DNA of 64,000 bases, taken from NCBI RefSeq assembly GCF_016907275.1, contig NZ_JAFBBP010000001.1, positions 7,099,904 through 7,163,903 on the forward strand, read 5' to 3'. The stretch comes from Micromonospora luteifusca. Lineage in GTDB: Bacteria; Actinomycetota; Actinomycetes; Mycobacteriales; Micromonosporaceae. The position numbers were made by a program, and so were the translations under genes. Each line of letters opens with the position of its first letter. Position 1 is the first letter of the stretch. Under the pieces are notes generated by a model that saw only the letters and a program-made list of their open reading frames with translations, was not told the DNA's origin and searched no databases. Positions 7,687 through 16,789 of this stretch are shown in pieces.

Positions 7687-9108
7687 TCAGACGGCGGCGA
7701 TCAGCAGCGCTGGGCGCTCCACGCAGTCGGCGACGTGCCGCAGGAAGCCACCGGCCACCCCACCGTCGCAGACCCGATGGTCGAAGGTGAGGCTGAGCTG
7801 GGTCACCTTGCGAACGGCGAGCTGCCCGTCGACCACCCACGGCTTGTCCACGATCCGTCCGACCCCGAGCAGAGCCGCCTCGGGGTGGTTGATGATCGGC
7901 GTGGAGCCGTCCACGCCGAACACCCCGTAGTTGTTGAGCGTGAACGTGCCGCCGGTCAGCCGGGCCGGCGGCAGGCTGCCCGCCCGCGCGGCGGCGGTGG
8001 TCGCCGCCAGTTCGGCGGCCAACTCGGCGGTGGTGAGCCGTTGGGCGTCGCGCAGCACCGGCACGAGCAGACCCCGGTCGGTCTGCGCGGCAATACCGAG
8101 GTGCACCCCGGCGGACTGGACGATCTGCTGCGCCTCGGTGTCGACCCGGGCGTTGAGCTGCGGGAACCGGCGCAGCCCGCTGAGGCAGATCCGGGCCAGC
8201 AGGGCCAGGATGCTCACGGGTGCGTCGGGCGTCGCCGCGTTGATCGCGGCCCGGGTCTCCAACAGGCCGGTGGCGTCCACGTCGACCCAGATGGTTACCT
8301 CCGGGATCTCCCGCCGGCTGCGGGAGAGCTTGTCGGCGATCGCCTTGCGGACACCGGTGAGCGGGATGATCACATCGCCGTCCGTGGACGGGGCCGGTCC
8401 GGCCTGCGGGTCCGGCACGGCGGCGAGCCGCGCGGCGGGCACAGTCAGCACCGCTTCCACATCGGCGCGGCGGATCACCCCACCCGGCCCGGTGCCCCGC
8501 ACCGTGCCCAGGTCGACGCCGCGCTCCCGGGCCAGCCGCCGCACGATCGGCGAGATGACCAGGGCGGTCGGCGGCCGCGCCGGGTCGCTGGTCGCGGCGC
8601 CCCCGCCGGGTGCGCCGCCGGCAACCGCGCCGCCGCCAGCACTCGGGCCTGACGCACCAGTCGGGCCGGCGTCGGTCGGACCGGACGCACCGGTCGGACC
8701 GGCGTCGGTCGGTTCGGGGGCCAGCACAAGACGGGGGCGGCGGCGACGCCGGCTGGTGTTGCCGTGCCCGGTGCCGTACCCGATCAGGACGTTGCCGGAG
8801 CCGGCCCGCTCCTCCTCGCGGTAGGTGGCGTGCCCGGCGGGCTCGTCACCACCGTCCAGCGGCGCGATGGTGATCAACGGCTGGCCGACCGGGCGTACCT
8901 CACCGGCCGCGCCGTGCAGGGTCACAACCCGGCCGGCGTACGGGCAGGGCACGTCGACGACCGCCTTGGCGGTCTCCACCTCGACCACGCTCTGGTCGAC
9001 CGTGACCACGTCGCCCACCGCGACCCGCCACTCGACGATCTCGGCCTCGCTCAGCCCCTCACCCAGGTCGGGCAGGAGGAAGACCTGCTTCCGTTCGACG
9101 GTGGTCAT
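7687..9108 (-). CDS. bkdC: Branched-chain 2-oxoacid dehydrogenase E2 (dihydrolipoyl acyltransferase)
   Basis: The 473-residue E2 core transfers the acyl group from lipoate to CoA. The lipoyl domain occupies residues 5-82 with lipoylated Lys48 in VETAKAVVDV. A Gly/Pro/Thr-rich linker contains an 11-residue direct repeat (GPTDAGPTGAS, twice, about 137-155). The E1/E3-binding domain is at about 186-218 (SPIVRRLARERG). The catalytic domain ends with FDHRVCDGG (His444, Asp448). The ATG at 9108 overlaps the E1beta stop by 4 nt, so translation is coupled. No E3 gene is present; lipoamide dehydrogenase must come from elsewhere. The role is degradation of branched-chain amino acids to acyl-CoA starters. 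Confidence 0.93.
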   Translation of the reverse strand: MTTVERKQVFLLPDLGEGLSEAEIVEWRVAVGDVVTVDQSVVEVETAKAVVDVPCPYAGRVVTLHGAAGEVRPVGQPLITIAPLDGGDEPAGHATYREEERAGSGNVLIGYGTGHGNTSRRRRRPRLVLAPEPTDAGPTGASGPTDAGPTGASGPSAGGGAVAGGAPGGGAATSDPARPPTALVISPIVRRLARERGVDLGTVRGTGPGGVIRRADVEAVLTVPAARLAAVPDPQAGPAPSTDGDVIIPLTGVRKAIADKLSRSRREIPEVTIWVDVDATGLLETRAAINAATPDAPVSILALLARICLSGLRRFPQLNARVDTEAQQIVQSAGVHLGIAAQTDRGLLVPVLRDAQRLTTAELAAELAATTAAARAGSLPPARLTGGTFTLNNYGVFGVDGSTPIINHPEAALLGVGRIVDKPWVVDGQLAVRKVTQLSLTFDHRVCDGGVAGGFLRHVADCVERPALLIAAV

Positions 9109-10118
9109 GCCGCGCTGCCCTGCGCCGCCCAGCGCGGGTCCGGCTGGTCGTCCCACTGCAACCGGGCCACCGCGTCGAGGACCCGGTCCACGCCGGGCAG
9201 GTGGGTGTGCTCCAGCATCGGCGCCGGGTACGGGATGTCCAGCCCGGCGACCCGCAGCACCGGCGCGTGCAGCGCGTGGAAGCACCGCTCCTGCACCCGG
9301 GCCGCGATCTCCGCGCCGACCCCCGCGAAGCCCTGCGCCTCCTGGATCACCACACACCGGCCGGTACGCCGGACCGAGGCGACGATGGTCTCGTCGTCGA
9401 ACGGCACGATGGTGCGGACGTCGACGACCTCCAGGTCCCAGCCCTCCTCGCGGGCGGCCTCGGCGGCCTCCAGCGCGACCGGCACCGCCGGCCCGTACGC
9501 CACCAGGGTGGCGTCACGTCCCGGGCGGCGCACGACGGCCCGTCCGAACGGCTCGGTCCGCGTCGGCAGGGCCGCCTCGGCGCTGCCGAAGTAGAGCTTC
9601 TTGGGCTCCATGAAGACCACCGGGTCGGGGTCGTCGATCGCCTCGCGCAGCAGTGAGTACGCGTCCTCGACGGTCGCCGGGGTGACCACCTTCAACCCGG
9701 GGGTGTGCGCGTAGTACGCCTCGGACGAGTCGCAGTGGTGCTCGACCCCGCCGATCCCACCGGCGTACGGCACCCGGATGACGATGGGCACGCTGAGCTT
9801 GCCCCGGGTGCGGTTGCGCAGCTTCGCCACGTGCGAGGCGATCTGCTCGAACGCCGGGTACGCGAACGCGTCGAACTGCATCTCGACCACCGGTCGCAGG
9901 CCGGACATGGCCAGACCGACGGCGAAGCCGACGATGCCGGCCTCGGCGAGGGGGGTGTCGAAGCAGCGGTCTTCGCCGAACCGGGCCTGCAGGCCGTCGG
10001 TGATCCGGAAGACGCCGCCGAGCGCGCCGACGTCCTCTCCGAAGACGACGACCCGGTCGTCGGCGGCGAGGGCATCGGCCAGCGCGGCGTTGAGCGCCTT
10101 GGCCATGGTGGTGGCCAT
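9105..10118 (-). CDS. bkdB: 2-oxoacid dehydrogenase E1 component, beta subunit
   Basis: The 337-residue protein is full length for the family. N-terminal residues bind thiamine diphosphate jointly with E1alpha (FGEDVGALGGVFRIT and the PLAEAGIVGFAVG segment), and the C-terminal transketolase-type domain carries the subunit interface (VVDVRTIVPFDDET). Its ATG overlaps the E1alpha stop by one base and its stop overlaps the E2 start by four, so the three subunits are made in ratio. Branched-chain rather than pyruvate specificity is inferred mainly from the adjacent divergent Lrp-type regulator and the split alpha/beta form. Confidence 0.92.
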   Translation of the reverse strand: MATTMAKALNAALADALAADDRVVVFGEDVGALGGVFRITDGLQARFGEDRCFDTPLAEAGIVGFAVGLAMSGLRPVVEMQFDAFAYPAFEQIASHVAKLRNRTRGKLSVPIVIRVPYAGGIGGVEHHCDSSEAYYAHTPGLKVVTPATVEDAYSLLREAIDDPDPVVFMEPKKLYFGSAEAALPTRTEPFGRAVVRRPGRDATLVAYGPAVPVALEAAEAAREEGWDLEVVDVRTIVPFDDETIVASVRRTGRCVVIQEAQGFAGVGAEIAARVQERCFHALHAPVLRVAGLDIPYPAPMLEHTHLPGVDRVLDAVARLQWDDQPDPRWAAQGSAA

Positions 10119-11284
10119 CAGGCGTCACCCTCCTCGTCGCGGGCGGCGGCCAGCTCGGCGCGGACCTGCTCGCGTTGTTCGATCAGTTGCGGGGTGGGCT
10201 GGGCGTAGACGTGGTCGAAGAGGCTCAGCGGGTCGACGGTGGGCTGGTCGTTCATCCGCGTCCGCAGGTCCGCCGCGTACGCCTCGGCCTGCTCGGCGAC
10301 CTCGGCGACGGCCGCGTCGTCGAGTGCCCCGCGGGCCCGCAGGTAGGTCTCCAACCGGGCGATCGGGTCCCGGTCACGCCAGGCGTCGACCTCGGCGCCG
10401 TCGCGATAGCGAGTGGCGTCGTCGGCGTTGGTGTGCGGCTCCATCCGGTAGGTGTGTGCCTCGACCAGGAACGGCCCCTTGCCGGCCCGGGCGTGCTCGA
10501 CCGCGCGGGTGAGCACGGCGAGCACCGCCACCGGGTCGTTGCCGTCGACCTGCTCGCTGGGCACGCCGTAGCCGACGCCCTTGTACGCCAGCGACGGCGC
10601 GGCGGTCTGCCGCGACAGCGGGACGCTGATGGCGTAGCGGTTGTTCTGCACGAAGTAGACCACCGGCGCCTTGAACACGGCGGCGAAGTTGATCCCCTCG
10701 TGGAAGTCGCCCTCGCTGGTCGCGCCGTCGCCGATGAAGGCCAGGGCCACGGTGTCGCGCCCCTGGTACGCCTCGCCGTGCGCCAGCCCTGCGGCGTGCA
10801 CGCACTGGGTGGCGAGCGGGGTGCACTGCGGTGCCGTCCGTACCTCGGTCGGGTCGTAGCCGCAGTGCCAGTCGCCGCGCAGCAGGGTGAGCACCTCGAC
10901 CGGATCGATGCCCCGGGCAACCAGAGCCATCGATTCACGGTAGGTGGGGAAGACCCAGTCGGTGTCACGGACCGCGAGCACCGCGCCGACCTGGCACGCC
11001 TCCTGGCCCCGCGAGGACGGGTAGACGGCCAGGCGGCCCTGCTTGGTCAGGGCGGTCGCCTGGGTGTCGAATCGGCGGCCGAGCACCATCCGGCGGTACA
11101 GCTCGCGCAGCACCTCGACGGGTGGCTCGGGGTAGTCGGTACGGGCGGGCAGCGGGGTGCCGCTCTTGTCGAGCAGGCGGACCGGCTCGGCGTCCGGCAG
11201 CAGCGGGCGCGCCGGGTCGGGCGGGGTGGCCGCCCGACGGGTGCGCGGGGATGCCCTGCGGACCGCCTGGGGAGTGGTCGTCAC
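10118..11284 (-). CDS. bkdA: 2-oxoacid dehydrogenase E1 component, alpha subunit
   Basis: The 388-residue subunit decarboxylates branched-chain 2-oxoacids using thiamine diphosphate. The TPP signature runs from GDGATSEGDFHEG to FVQNN, and the phosphorylation-loop region of animal enzymes is represented by HTYRMEPHTNADDATRYR. About 45 N-terminal residues before YPEPPVEVL are basic and probably disordered. It is the first gene of the operon and divergent from the Lrp/AsnC-type regulator, the usual arrangement for bkd loci in actinomycetes, where the regulator responds to branched-chain amino or oxo acids. Confidence 0.92.
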   Translation of the reverse strand: MTTTPQAVRRASPRTRRAATPPDPARPLLPDAEPVRLLDKSGTPLPARTDYPEPPVEVLRELYRRMVLGRRFDTQATALTKQGRLAVYPSSRGQEACQVGAVLAVRDTDWVFPTYRESMALVARGIDPVEVLTLLRGDWHCGYDPTEVRTAPQCTPLATQCVHAAGLAHGEAYQGRDTVALAFIGDGATSEGDFHEGINFAAVFKAPVVYFVQNNRYAISVPLSRQTAAPSLAYKGVGYGVPSEQVDGNDPVAVLAVLTRAVEHARAGKGPFLVEAHTYRMEPHTNADDATRYRDGAEVDAWRDRDPIARLETYLRARGALDDAAVAEVAEQAEAYAADLRTRMNDQPTVDPLSLFDHVYAQPTPQLIEQREQVRAELAAARDEEGDA

Positions 11285-11390
11285 GGCGGAACCTCCTGGG
11301 ACGTGTGGTGAGCCTATGCTTCCGCTTGTCGGATGATTGACTCAAGATCCACGCGGAAGGCGGGACGATTGGTATGCGGAGGATTCGTCT
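11285..11390. promoter_or_regulatory. bkd operon/regulator divergent promoter region
   Basis: The 106-bp gap between bkdA and the Lrp-type gene must contain both promoters and the probable operator. The most AT-rich part is around 11325-11355 (CTTGTCGGATGATTGACTC). A GCGGAGGA ribosome site at about 11376-11383 decides the regulator start. Confidence 0.55.
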
Positions 11391-11897
11391 GTGAGCCAGG
11401 AGACCGCCGACGAAGCGGGCCGGGCAGCGGGATCGGGACGATCGGCCCGAGCTCTCGACGAGGTGGACCGGCGGATCCTCGACGAGCTGGTCCGTGACGG
11501 TCGAACGTCGGTACGCACCCTCGCCGAGCGGATCCACATTTCCCGCACCAACGCGTACGCGCGGGTGGAGCGGCTGGTGCGCGACGGGGTGATCACCGGC
11601 TTCCATGCCCACGTGGCGCCCGAGGCGGCCGGGCTGGGCACCTCGGCGTACATGGCGTTGACGATCGAACAGAACACCTGGCGGGAGGTGTCGGCCGAGC
11701 TGGCCCGAGTCCGTTACGTCGAGCACGTCGCGTTGCTCAGCGGCGAACACGACGTGCTGGCCCTGGTCCGCGCCCCGGACAACGCCGCGCTGCGCGACGT
11801 GGTGCTGGACCGGGTGCAGCGCATCGCCGGGGTGCTGTCGACGCGTTCGTGGCTCGTCTTCGAGGAGTTCGGCGGGACGCAGAGCCCCTGGCGGTAG
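11391..11897 (+). CDS. Lrp/AsnC-family transcriptional regulator (BkdR-like)
   Basis: The 168-residue protein starts at a GTG (11391) set 8 nt after GGAGG. An upstream TTG at 11337 is in frame but lacks such a site. After a short Ala/Glu-rich lead comes an AsnC-type winged helix (LDEVDRRILDELVRDGRTSVRTL followed by HISRTNAYARVERL). An alpha-beta RAM ligand domain follows (VRYVEHVALLSGEHDVLALV). It should sense branched-chain amino acids or their oxo acids and control the divergent bkd genes and itself. Its stop is only 10 bp from the convergent LigD-type gene, without a clear terminator. Confidence 0.9.
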   Translation: MSQETADEAGRAAGSGRSARALDEVDRRILDELVRDGRTSVRTLAERIHISRTNAYARVERLVRDGVITGFHAHVAPEAAGLGTSAYMALTIEQNTWREVSAELARVRYVEHVALLSGEHDVLALVRAPDNAALRDVVLDRVQRIAGVLSTRSWLVFEEFGGTQSPWR

Positions 11898-11907
11898 GCC
11901 TGGCCGG

Positions 11908-12879
11908 TCACCGTTCGGGCGGGGCTTCCAGCCCGTCCCGGTCGGCCAACTCCAGCAGCGGCTCCAGCGAGTGCCGGTCACCGTCCAGGCCGGCGTGCGG
12001 GTCGCCGCGCTCGGCGAAGCGGGCCGGCACGGACAGCACGTCGAAGTCCTCCGGTCGGGCGTCGTCCAGCTCCGCCCACTCCAGTGGCGTCGACACCAGG
12101 GCTCTGGGCGTGGGCCGGATCGAGTACGCCGACGCCATCGTGTGGTCCCGTGACATCTGGTTGTAGTCGACGAAGACCGGCCGGTCCCGCTGGTCGCGCC
12201 ACCAGGTGGTGGTGACCAGCTCCGGCAGCCGGCGCTGCATCTCCCGGCCCAGTGCGAGCACCGCCCGACGGCAGTCGCCGAAGCTCCACCGCGGCTCGAT
12301 CGACAGGTAGATGTGCAGGCCCCGCCCGCCGGTGGTCTTCGGGTAGCCGGTCAGGCCCAGCTCGGCGAGGAACGCCCGCACCTCGCGGGCGACCGGCACC
12401 ACCTGCTCGAAACCGACGCCGGGCATCGGGTCGAGGTCGATGCGCAGCTGGTCGGGTCGTTCCACGTCGGCGGCGGTGACCGGCCACGGGTGGAAACGAA
12501 GGGTGCCCAGGTTCGCCGCCCAGATCACCACGGCCAACTCACTCGGTGCGACCTCGTCGGCGGTACGACCGCTGGGGAAGGTGATGTGCGCGGTGCGCAC
12601 CCACTCGGGCGCGCCCGCCGGCAGTCGCTTCTGATAGAACGCGTCGCCCCGGTTGGTCTGCCGGGTGGCGATCGTCGCACCTTCGAAGACACCCCGCGGC
12701 CAGCGTTCCAGCATCGTCGGCCGGTCCCGCAGCGCGCGCAGGATGCCGTCACCCACCGCCAGGAAGTAGCGGACCACGTCCAGCTTGGTCAGCCCACGCT
12801 CCGGGAAGTACGGCTTGTCGGGGCTGGAGACGCGGACCAGCCGCTCCCCCACCTGGATCTCCTCTGCCGCCGTCGCCAT
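11908..12879 (-). CDS. Stand-alone LigD-type DNA polymerase/primase domain protein
   Basis: The 323-residue protein corresponds to the polymerase domain of bacterial ligase D (archaeo-eukaryotic primase fold), which adds ribo- or deoxynucleotides during non-homologous end joining or repair. It opens LTKLDVVRYFLAVGDGILRAL. The catalytic DxD is RIDLDPMPG, and the third acidic or basic cluster is around YPKTTGGRGLHIYL. No ligase or phosphoesterase domain is attached and no ku gene is nearby. It is therefore of the split PolD/Prim-Pol type common in actinobacteria, which usually acts with a separately encoded ligase. Confidence 0.9.
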   Translation of the reverse strand: MATAAEEIQVGERLVRVSSPDKPYFPERGLTKLDVVRYFLAVGDGILRALRDRPTMLERWPRGVFEGATIATRQTNRGDAFYQKRLPAGAPEWVRTAHITFPSGRTADEVAPSELAVVIWAANLGTLRFHPWPVTAADVERPDQLRIDLDPMPGVGFEQVVPVAREVRAFLAELGLTGYPKTTGGRGLHIYLSIEPRWSFGDCRRAVLALGREMQRRLPELVTTTWWRDQRDRPVFVDYNQMSRDHTMASAYSIRPTPRALVSTPLEWAELDDARPEDFDVLSVPARFAERGDPHAGLDGDRHSLEPLLELADRDGLEAPPER

Positions 12880-12901
12880 GCCCCTGAGGGTACGACGCCG
12901 G

Positions 12902-13228
12902 TCAGCTGACCAGCAGGACGCCGAGCAGGATCAGCGGCAGCCCGACGAAGAGAAAGATGCCGACACCGGTGAGCACTCGCCCGCCGCCGGCCGCCTCGAG
13001 TTCCGGCCCGCTCCCGAACACGGCACGGGCCTCCATCGTGCCGATCCGGCTCAGCGTGAGGTCACCGGTCACGCCGAGCAGCGCGCCCACCACCATCAGG
13101 CCCATTCCCAGACGGACGGTGTACGCGCCGCCGCCGAGCCAGACCCAGACCCCGGCCGCGAGCGCGGCGACCGCCACGGCGATGACCAGCAGCAGCAGCG
13201 CTTCCCGCAGACCTCGAACGACTGTCAT
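12902..13228 (-). CDS. Small membrane protein of unknown function
   Basis: The 108-residue protein is predicted to span the membrane three times: residues of about 10-32 (LLLLVIAVAVAALAAGVWVWL), 38-56, and 86-107 (VGIFLFVGLPLILLGVLLV). A short polar loop with RIGTMEARAVFGSGPE lies between the last two. No family was recognised. It lies just upstream of, and co-directional with, the LigD-type gene (22-bp gap), so it may share a transcript, but no functional link is visible. Confidence 0.65.
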   Translation of the reverse strand: MTVVRGLREALLLLVIAVAVAALAAGVWVWLGGGAYTVRLGMGLMVVGALLGVTGDLTLSRIGTMEARAVFGSGPELEAAGGGRVLTGVGIFLFVGLPLILLGVLLVS

Positions 13229-13330
13229 CGTGGCTGCACCCCTTGTCTAGGGGCCCCTGGCCGCCCTTGACGGACATTGTCGCCCATCGAGGTGTCGCGT
13301 CGCTGTCCCGAAACGGACCACGTCCACGCA

Positions 13331-13363
13331 GTCGCCCTCCGCCAGGAAGTGGCGGAGGGCGAC
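13331..13363 (-). terminator. Terminator of the surface-glycan operon
   Basis: A perfect 13-bp stem (GTCGCCCTCCGCC, 13331-13343, with 13351-13363) has a 7-nt loop and lies 15 bp beyond the acyltransferase stop. Confidence 0.75.
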
Positions 13364-13378
13364 CAGCGTGGTTGACCG

Positions 13379-14683
13379 CTACCGGCCGGAGACCAGCGTG
13401 GCGGGCTGCTGCGGCAACTCCTGCGTCGGGCCACCGACCTGCGCCGGCGGTGTCCCGGGTGGCTCCTCGGCCACCGCGCTCTGCTGCTCGGCCGGCACCC
13501 GCTGCGACGACCGGCGGGCCACGAAGCCCGGCGTCCAGTCCTTCAACCGCAGCGCCGGCCGCTCGACCAGCTTCCAGGAGAGGAACGCGGCGGCGAAGGC
13601 GACCGCGACCGACATCGCCGCGAACGGCACGTACCCCCAGCGGCTCCAGCCCAGGCTCGTCATCACCTGCTGGAAGACGAAGCCGTAGATGTAGATGCCG
13701 TACGAGTAGTCGTTCTTGCGACCCACCCAGTGCAGCTGCCGCGGCATCCGCACCGACAGCCAGACCAGCAGGTACGCGAACGCGGGCAGCCCGATGGCGA
13801 AGAAGCCACCGAAGAGCAGCGACAACCCGAGCGCCACCGCCGAGCCGATGCCCAGCGCGTCGTTGATCGGCACCCGCTCCCGGTAGAGGTCCATCGTCGC
13901 CCCGGCGGCGAAGAGGAAGCCCAGGTAGACGATGTAGTAGAAGGTCATCCCGCCGACCAGGGGCGAGGTGAAGCTCCAACTAGCCGTCGACGCCGGGCCG
14001 CTGAAGTGCCCGGAGGTCACCCAGTCGTGCAGGATGCTCAGGTAGAGCGCGACGGTCAGGAACAGCACGAACCGGCGGGCGTTGCGCAGCACCGCGGTCA
14101 CCGCCAGCACGCCCACCACGACGTAGCAGAACATCTCGTACTTCAGCGACCACAGCGCGCCGTTGAAGACGCTGTAGTTGACCTTCTCACCCCACGGGGT
14201 GGTCTCCGTGAACAGGTCCCGGACGCCGTACTGACGGACGCCGGTCCACCAGTTGGCCTGCAGGTAGGCCAGCGGGCCGCCCTGGTCCCAGGGGTTGTCG
14301 AAGAAGCCGGCGATGGTGCCGTGCTCGCGCAGCGCGACCAGCGGGGCGATCACCAGCGCGCTGACCAGCAGACAGACCCAGAGACCGGGGAAGATGCGCA
14401 GGGCCCGGTGCCAGGCGTAGCGGATCAGACCGGTACGCCGGGCGCTGCGGGTGATCAGCAGACCGGAGAGCACGAAGAATCCGTAGACGGCCATGGTGCC
14501 GACGTTGGTCTGCCGACCGGTCAGGTAATAGCCGAGGTCGTGAGCACCGAAGCCGAGGGGCTTGGAGTGCGAGAGCACGACGCCGACGGCGAGCAGGAGC
14601 CGGATGAGCCCGATGCCGTTGCTGCGGCCGGAGAGCAGGTCGGCAAGCGTGCCACGGGAGCGGACGAGGGCGGGGGTAGTCAT
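13379..14683 (-). CDS. Membrane acyltransferase family 3 (OafA/YrhL-like)
   Basis: The 434-residue polytopic protein has about ten hydrophobic segments and the family's N-terminal pattern: IGLIRLLLAVGVVLSHS carries the conserved catalytic-type His, and RRTGLIRYAWHRALRIFPGLW carries the conserved R-R-x-x-R-I-x-P. Such enzymes O-acylate sugars of surface polysaccharides, glycolipids or antibiotics with acyl-CoA. The C-terminal 60 residues are Pro/Glu/Ala-rich and probably cytosolic. It is the last gene after the GT2 and epimerase genes (22-bp gap to the epimerase stop), which supports decoration of a glycan built by this locus. Confidence 0.88.
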   Translation of the reverse strand: MTTPALVRSRGTLADLLSGRSNGIGLIRLLLAVGVVLSHSKPLGFGAHDLGYYLTGRQTNVGTMAVYGFFVLSGLLITRSARRTGLIRYAWHRALRIFPGLWVCLLVSALVIAPLVALREHGTIAGFFDNPWDQGGPLAYLQANWWTGVRQYGVRDLFTETTPWGEKVNYSVFNGALWSLKYEMFCYVVVGVLAVTAVLRNARRFVLFLTVALYLSILHDWVTSGHFSGPASTASWSFTSPLVGGMTFYYIVYLGFLFAAGATMDLYRERVPINDALGIGSAVALGLSLLFGGFFAIGLPAFAYLLVWLSVRMPRQLHWVGRKNDYSYGIYIYGFVFQQVMTSLGWSRWGYVPFAAMSVAVAFAAAFLSWKLVERPALRLKDWTPGFVARRSSQRVPAEQQSAVAEEPPGTPPAQVGGPTQELPQQPATLVSGR

Positions 14684-14705
14684 GCGGTCAGGAACCTCTC
14701 GACCA

Positions 14706-15707
14706 TCAGGCGGGCACCTCGGCGCCGGCGTGCTCCCACAGCTGCTTCATCTCGGTGTGCAGATCATCGCTCGGGGACCAGCCGAGCACCTCGGCGGCCA
14801 GCCCGACGTCGAGGCGCTGCCACTTGGTCTCGGCGGGGCCGGTGTCCTCGGCCTCGACGAGGTCGGTCGGCACCTCACTCACGTCGATGAGGAGCCGGAC
14901 CATATCACGCGCACTGGACGCCACCCCTCGACCGATGTTGATCACGCGGCCGGCGGCGTCGGGCCGGGTCGCGGCCAGCAGCACGGCGGCGACCACGTCG
15001 CTGATGCCGATGAAATCGCGTCGGGAACCGAGCGGTGCCAGCTCCAGCCGTGCCCGCCCACCGGACCGCTGGGCCTCGCGCAGGCGGCCCGCGACCACCC
15101 CGAGCAGGCTGTGCCCGGGCTGGCCGGCGCCGATGACGTTGCCGACCCGCAGCGTGACGCCCTCGATCCGGCCCTGCCGGTGCGCCTCCGTGATCGCCGC
15201 GGTGCAGCGCAGCTTGAACTCGCCGTACGGCATCACCGGCGCGGGGGTCATCTGCTCGGTCATCGAGGTGTCGACCGGGACCAGCCCGTACTCGTGCACA
15301 CTGCCGATCTGGACCACCCGGGCCCGCCGCGGCAGTCGACCCACGGCCTCCGTGAGTCGCTCGACCAGGGTGACGTTGACCGCGAGCATCTGCGCCTCGC
15401 TCAGCCCCCACATGCCGCCCGCCGCGTTGATCACCACGTCCGGGTCGAGGTCACGCAGCACCGCGGTGATCTCGTCGACGTCGGCGGCGGCCAGGTCCAG
15501 TGCGCGGACCACCACGCCCGAGCCGATGGTCTTCGGGCTGCGCGCGACGGCGACCACGGCGTGGCCCTGGTCGGCCAGCGCGCGGCAGATGGGACGGCCG
15601 AGGAAGCCCGTGCCGCCGAGCACCACCACCCGCAGTGCCTGTCCTGCGTCCTCCGTCGGGCGTCGTGGCGTGACCGTCATGGCGTCTCCCTGGCTGTCGT
15701 CGTTCAT
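14706..15707 (-). CDS. NAD-dependent sugar epimerase/dehydratase (extended SDR)
   Basis: The 333-residue protein has a Rossmann motif GGTGFLG (31-37) and an active-site tyrosine and lysine in MPYGEFKL, preceded by the SVHEYG serine segment. These mark an extended SDR acting on a nucleotide-sugar. The ATG at 15707 is preferred because it overlaps the GT2 stop as ATGA. A second ATG at 15680 would remove nine residues and keep the fold. It is a candidate for making or reducing the activated sugar used by the neighbouring transferases; the exact reaction (4-epimerase, 4-reductase or dehydratase) cannot be read from sequence. Confidence 0.85.
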   Translation of the reverse strand: MNDDSQGDAMTVTPRRPTEDAGQALRVVVLGGTGFLGRPICRALADQGHAVVAVARSPKTIGSGVVVRALDLAAADVDEITAVLRDLDPDVVINAAGGMWGLSEAQMLAVNVTLVERLTEAVGRLPRRARVVQIGSVHEYGLVPVDTSMTEQMTPAPVMPYGEFKLRCTAAITEAHRQGRIEGVTLRVGNVIGAGQPGHSLLGVVAGRLREAQRSGGRARLELAPLGSRRDFIGISDVVAAVLLAATRPDAAGRVINIGRGVASSARDMVRLLIDVSEVPTDLVEAEDTGPAETKWQRLDVGLAAEVLGWSPSDDLHTEMKQLWEHAGAEVPA

Positions 15708-16594
15708 CGGCCCGGCCCGAACGCGTGCCGGGACAGGCTGCGTACGCCGGCCATCTTGCCCGAGAGGACCGCCGTCGGCAGCATGGTGATGGCGTGCAGC
15801 CGCGACGAGGTGTAGCGACGGGCCGCCCGGGCCGCCCGGGGCCAGCCCTGCTCGTCCATCCGGCGGGCGACATCGATGAAGAACGCCCGCGCCTCGGTGA
15901 ACCGGGAGCCGTTGACCGCGTCGGCGGCGGACTTGCTGACCGCGTGCCGCCGGTACTGGAAGCAGAGGGTGTTGTCGACCGCCATCTGCTCCCCGCGCTG
16001 GATCAGGTCGATCACCAGAGCCAGGTCCTGGATGACCTGGAACTCTTCGCGGAAGTCGACGGCCTTGAGCGCGTCCGTCCGCCAACAGATCGACGGGAAG
16101 TAGAACCAGCAGCCGCGCAGCAGGCTGGCCGCCAGGTCCTCACCTCCCATCAACTCGCGAGAGTCGATCCGGGGGGCGTAGAGCCGCCGCTTGGCCTCGT
16201 CGACGATCGTGTTGACCACCGTGCCGTCCGCGTCGATGACCTCGACCCCCGGCTGGACCATCCCGACGCCCGGGTACTGCTCGATCACCGATCGCACTGT
16301 GGCGACGTAGTTGGGGTGCATGATGTCGTCCGTGCCCATCATCACCATGTACTCGTGCTCGGCGAGACCGACACACTTGCGGTAGTTGACGGTGATCCCA
16401 AGATTGCGCTCGTTGCGCTGGTAGCGGACCCGCTCGTCGTCGATGCCGGCGAACCACTCGGGCACCCCCGGCTCGGTGCCGTCGTCGACCACGGTGAGGC
16501 GCCAACCAGGGTCACTCTGCGCCATCACGCTGCGTACTGCCGCCTGCATGAGGGGCACGCTTCCGTAGTACGGCAGCATTATGTCGACAATCAT
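15704..16594 (-). CDS. Family 2 glycosyltransferase
   Basis: The 296-residue cytosolic protein starts at the ATG at 16594, giving the canonical GT-A opening MIVDIMLPYYGSVPLMQAAV. A longer frame to 16702 is open but less typical. VVDDGTEP binds the nucleotide, and MGTDDIMHP supplies the DxD-type metal site. The C-terminal part (FQVIQDLALVIDLIQRGE) holds the ED-like acceptor region in a variant form (IQD). It is likely to add one sugar to a lipid- or polymer-linked acceptor. It is translationally coupled to the epimerase. Its start faces the GT39-type gene across a 195-bp divergent promoter region. Confidence 0.88.
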   Translation of the reverse strand: MIVDIMLPYYGSVPLMQAAVRSVMAQSDPGWRLTVVDDGTEPGVPEWFAGIDDERVRYQRNERNLGITVNYRKCVGLAEHEYMVMMGTDDIMHPNYVATVRSVIEQYPGVGMVQPGVEVIDADGTVVNTIVDEAKRRLYAPRIDSRELMGGEDLAASLLRGCWFYFPSICWRTDALKAVDFREEFQVIQDLALVIDLIQRGEQMAVDNTLCFQYRRHAVSKSAADAVNGSRFTEARAFFIDVARRMDEQGWPRAARAARRYTSSRLHAITMLPTAVLSGKMAGVRSLSRHAFGPGR

Positions 16595-16789
16595 GGGGTC
16601 GGCAGGCCCTAACTGTGCGTAGTGGAGAAGTTCGACAGGCGCGGGCCACATTATCAGGCTCGCCTCTGCGATCGACCATCGCCGAACCGGTCGGGTGTTC
16701 ACTCCATCGCGCCGATGACTGTCCGACGCCGCTCTCGGCGGGCGCTATCATCGTCGCGCCCGTACCCCCCGCCCCCGGATCGGACGCCA

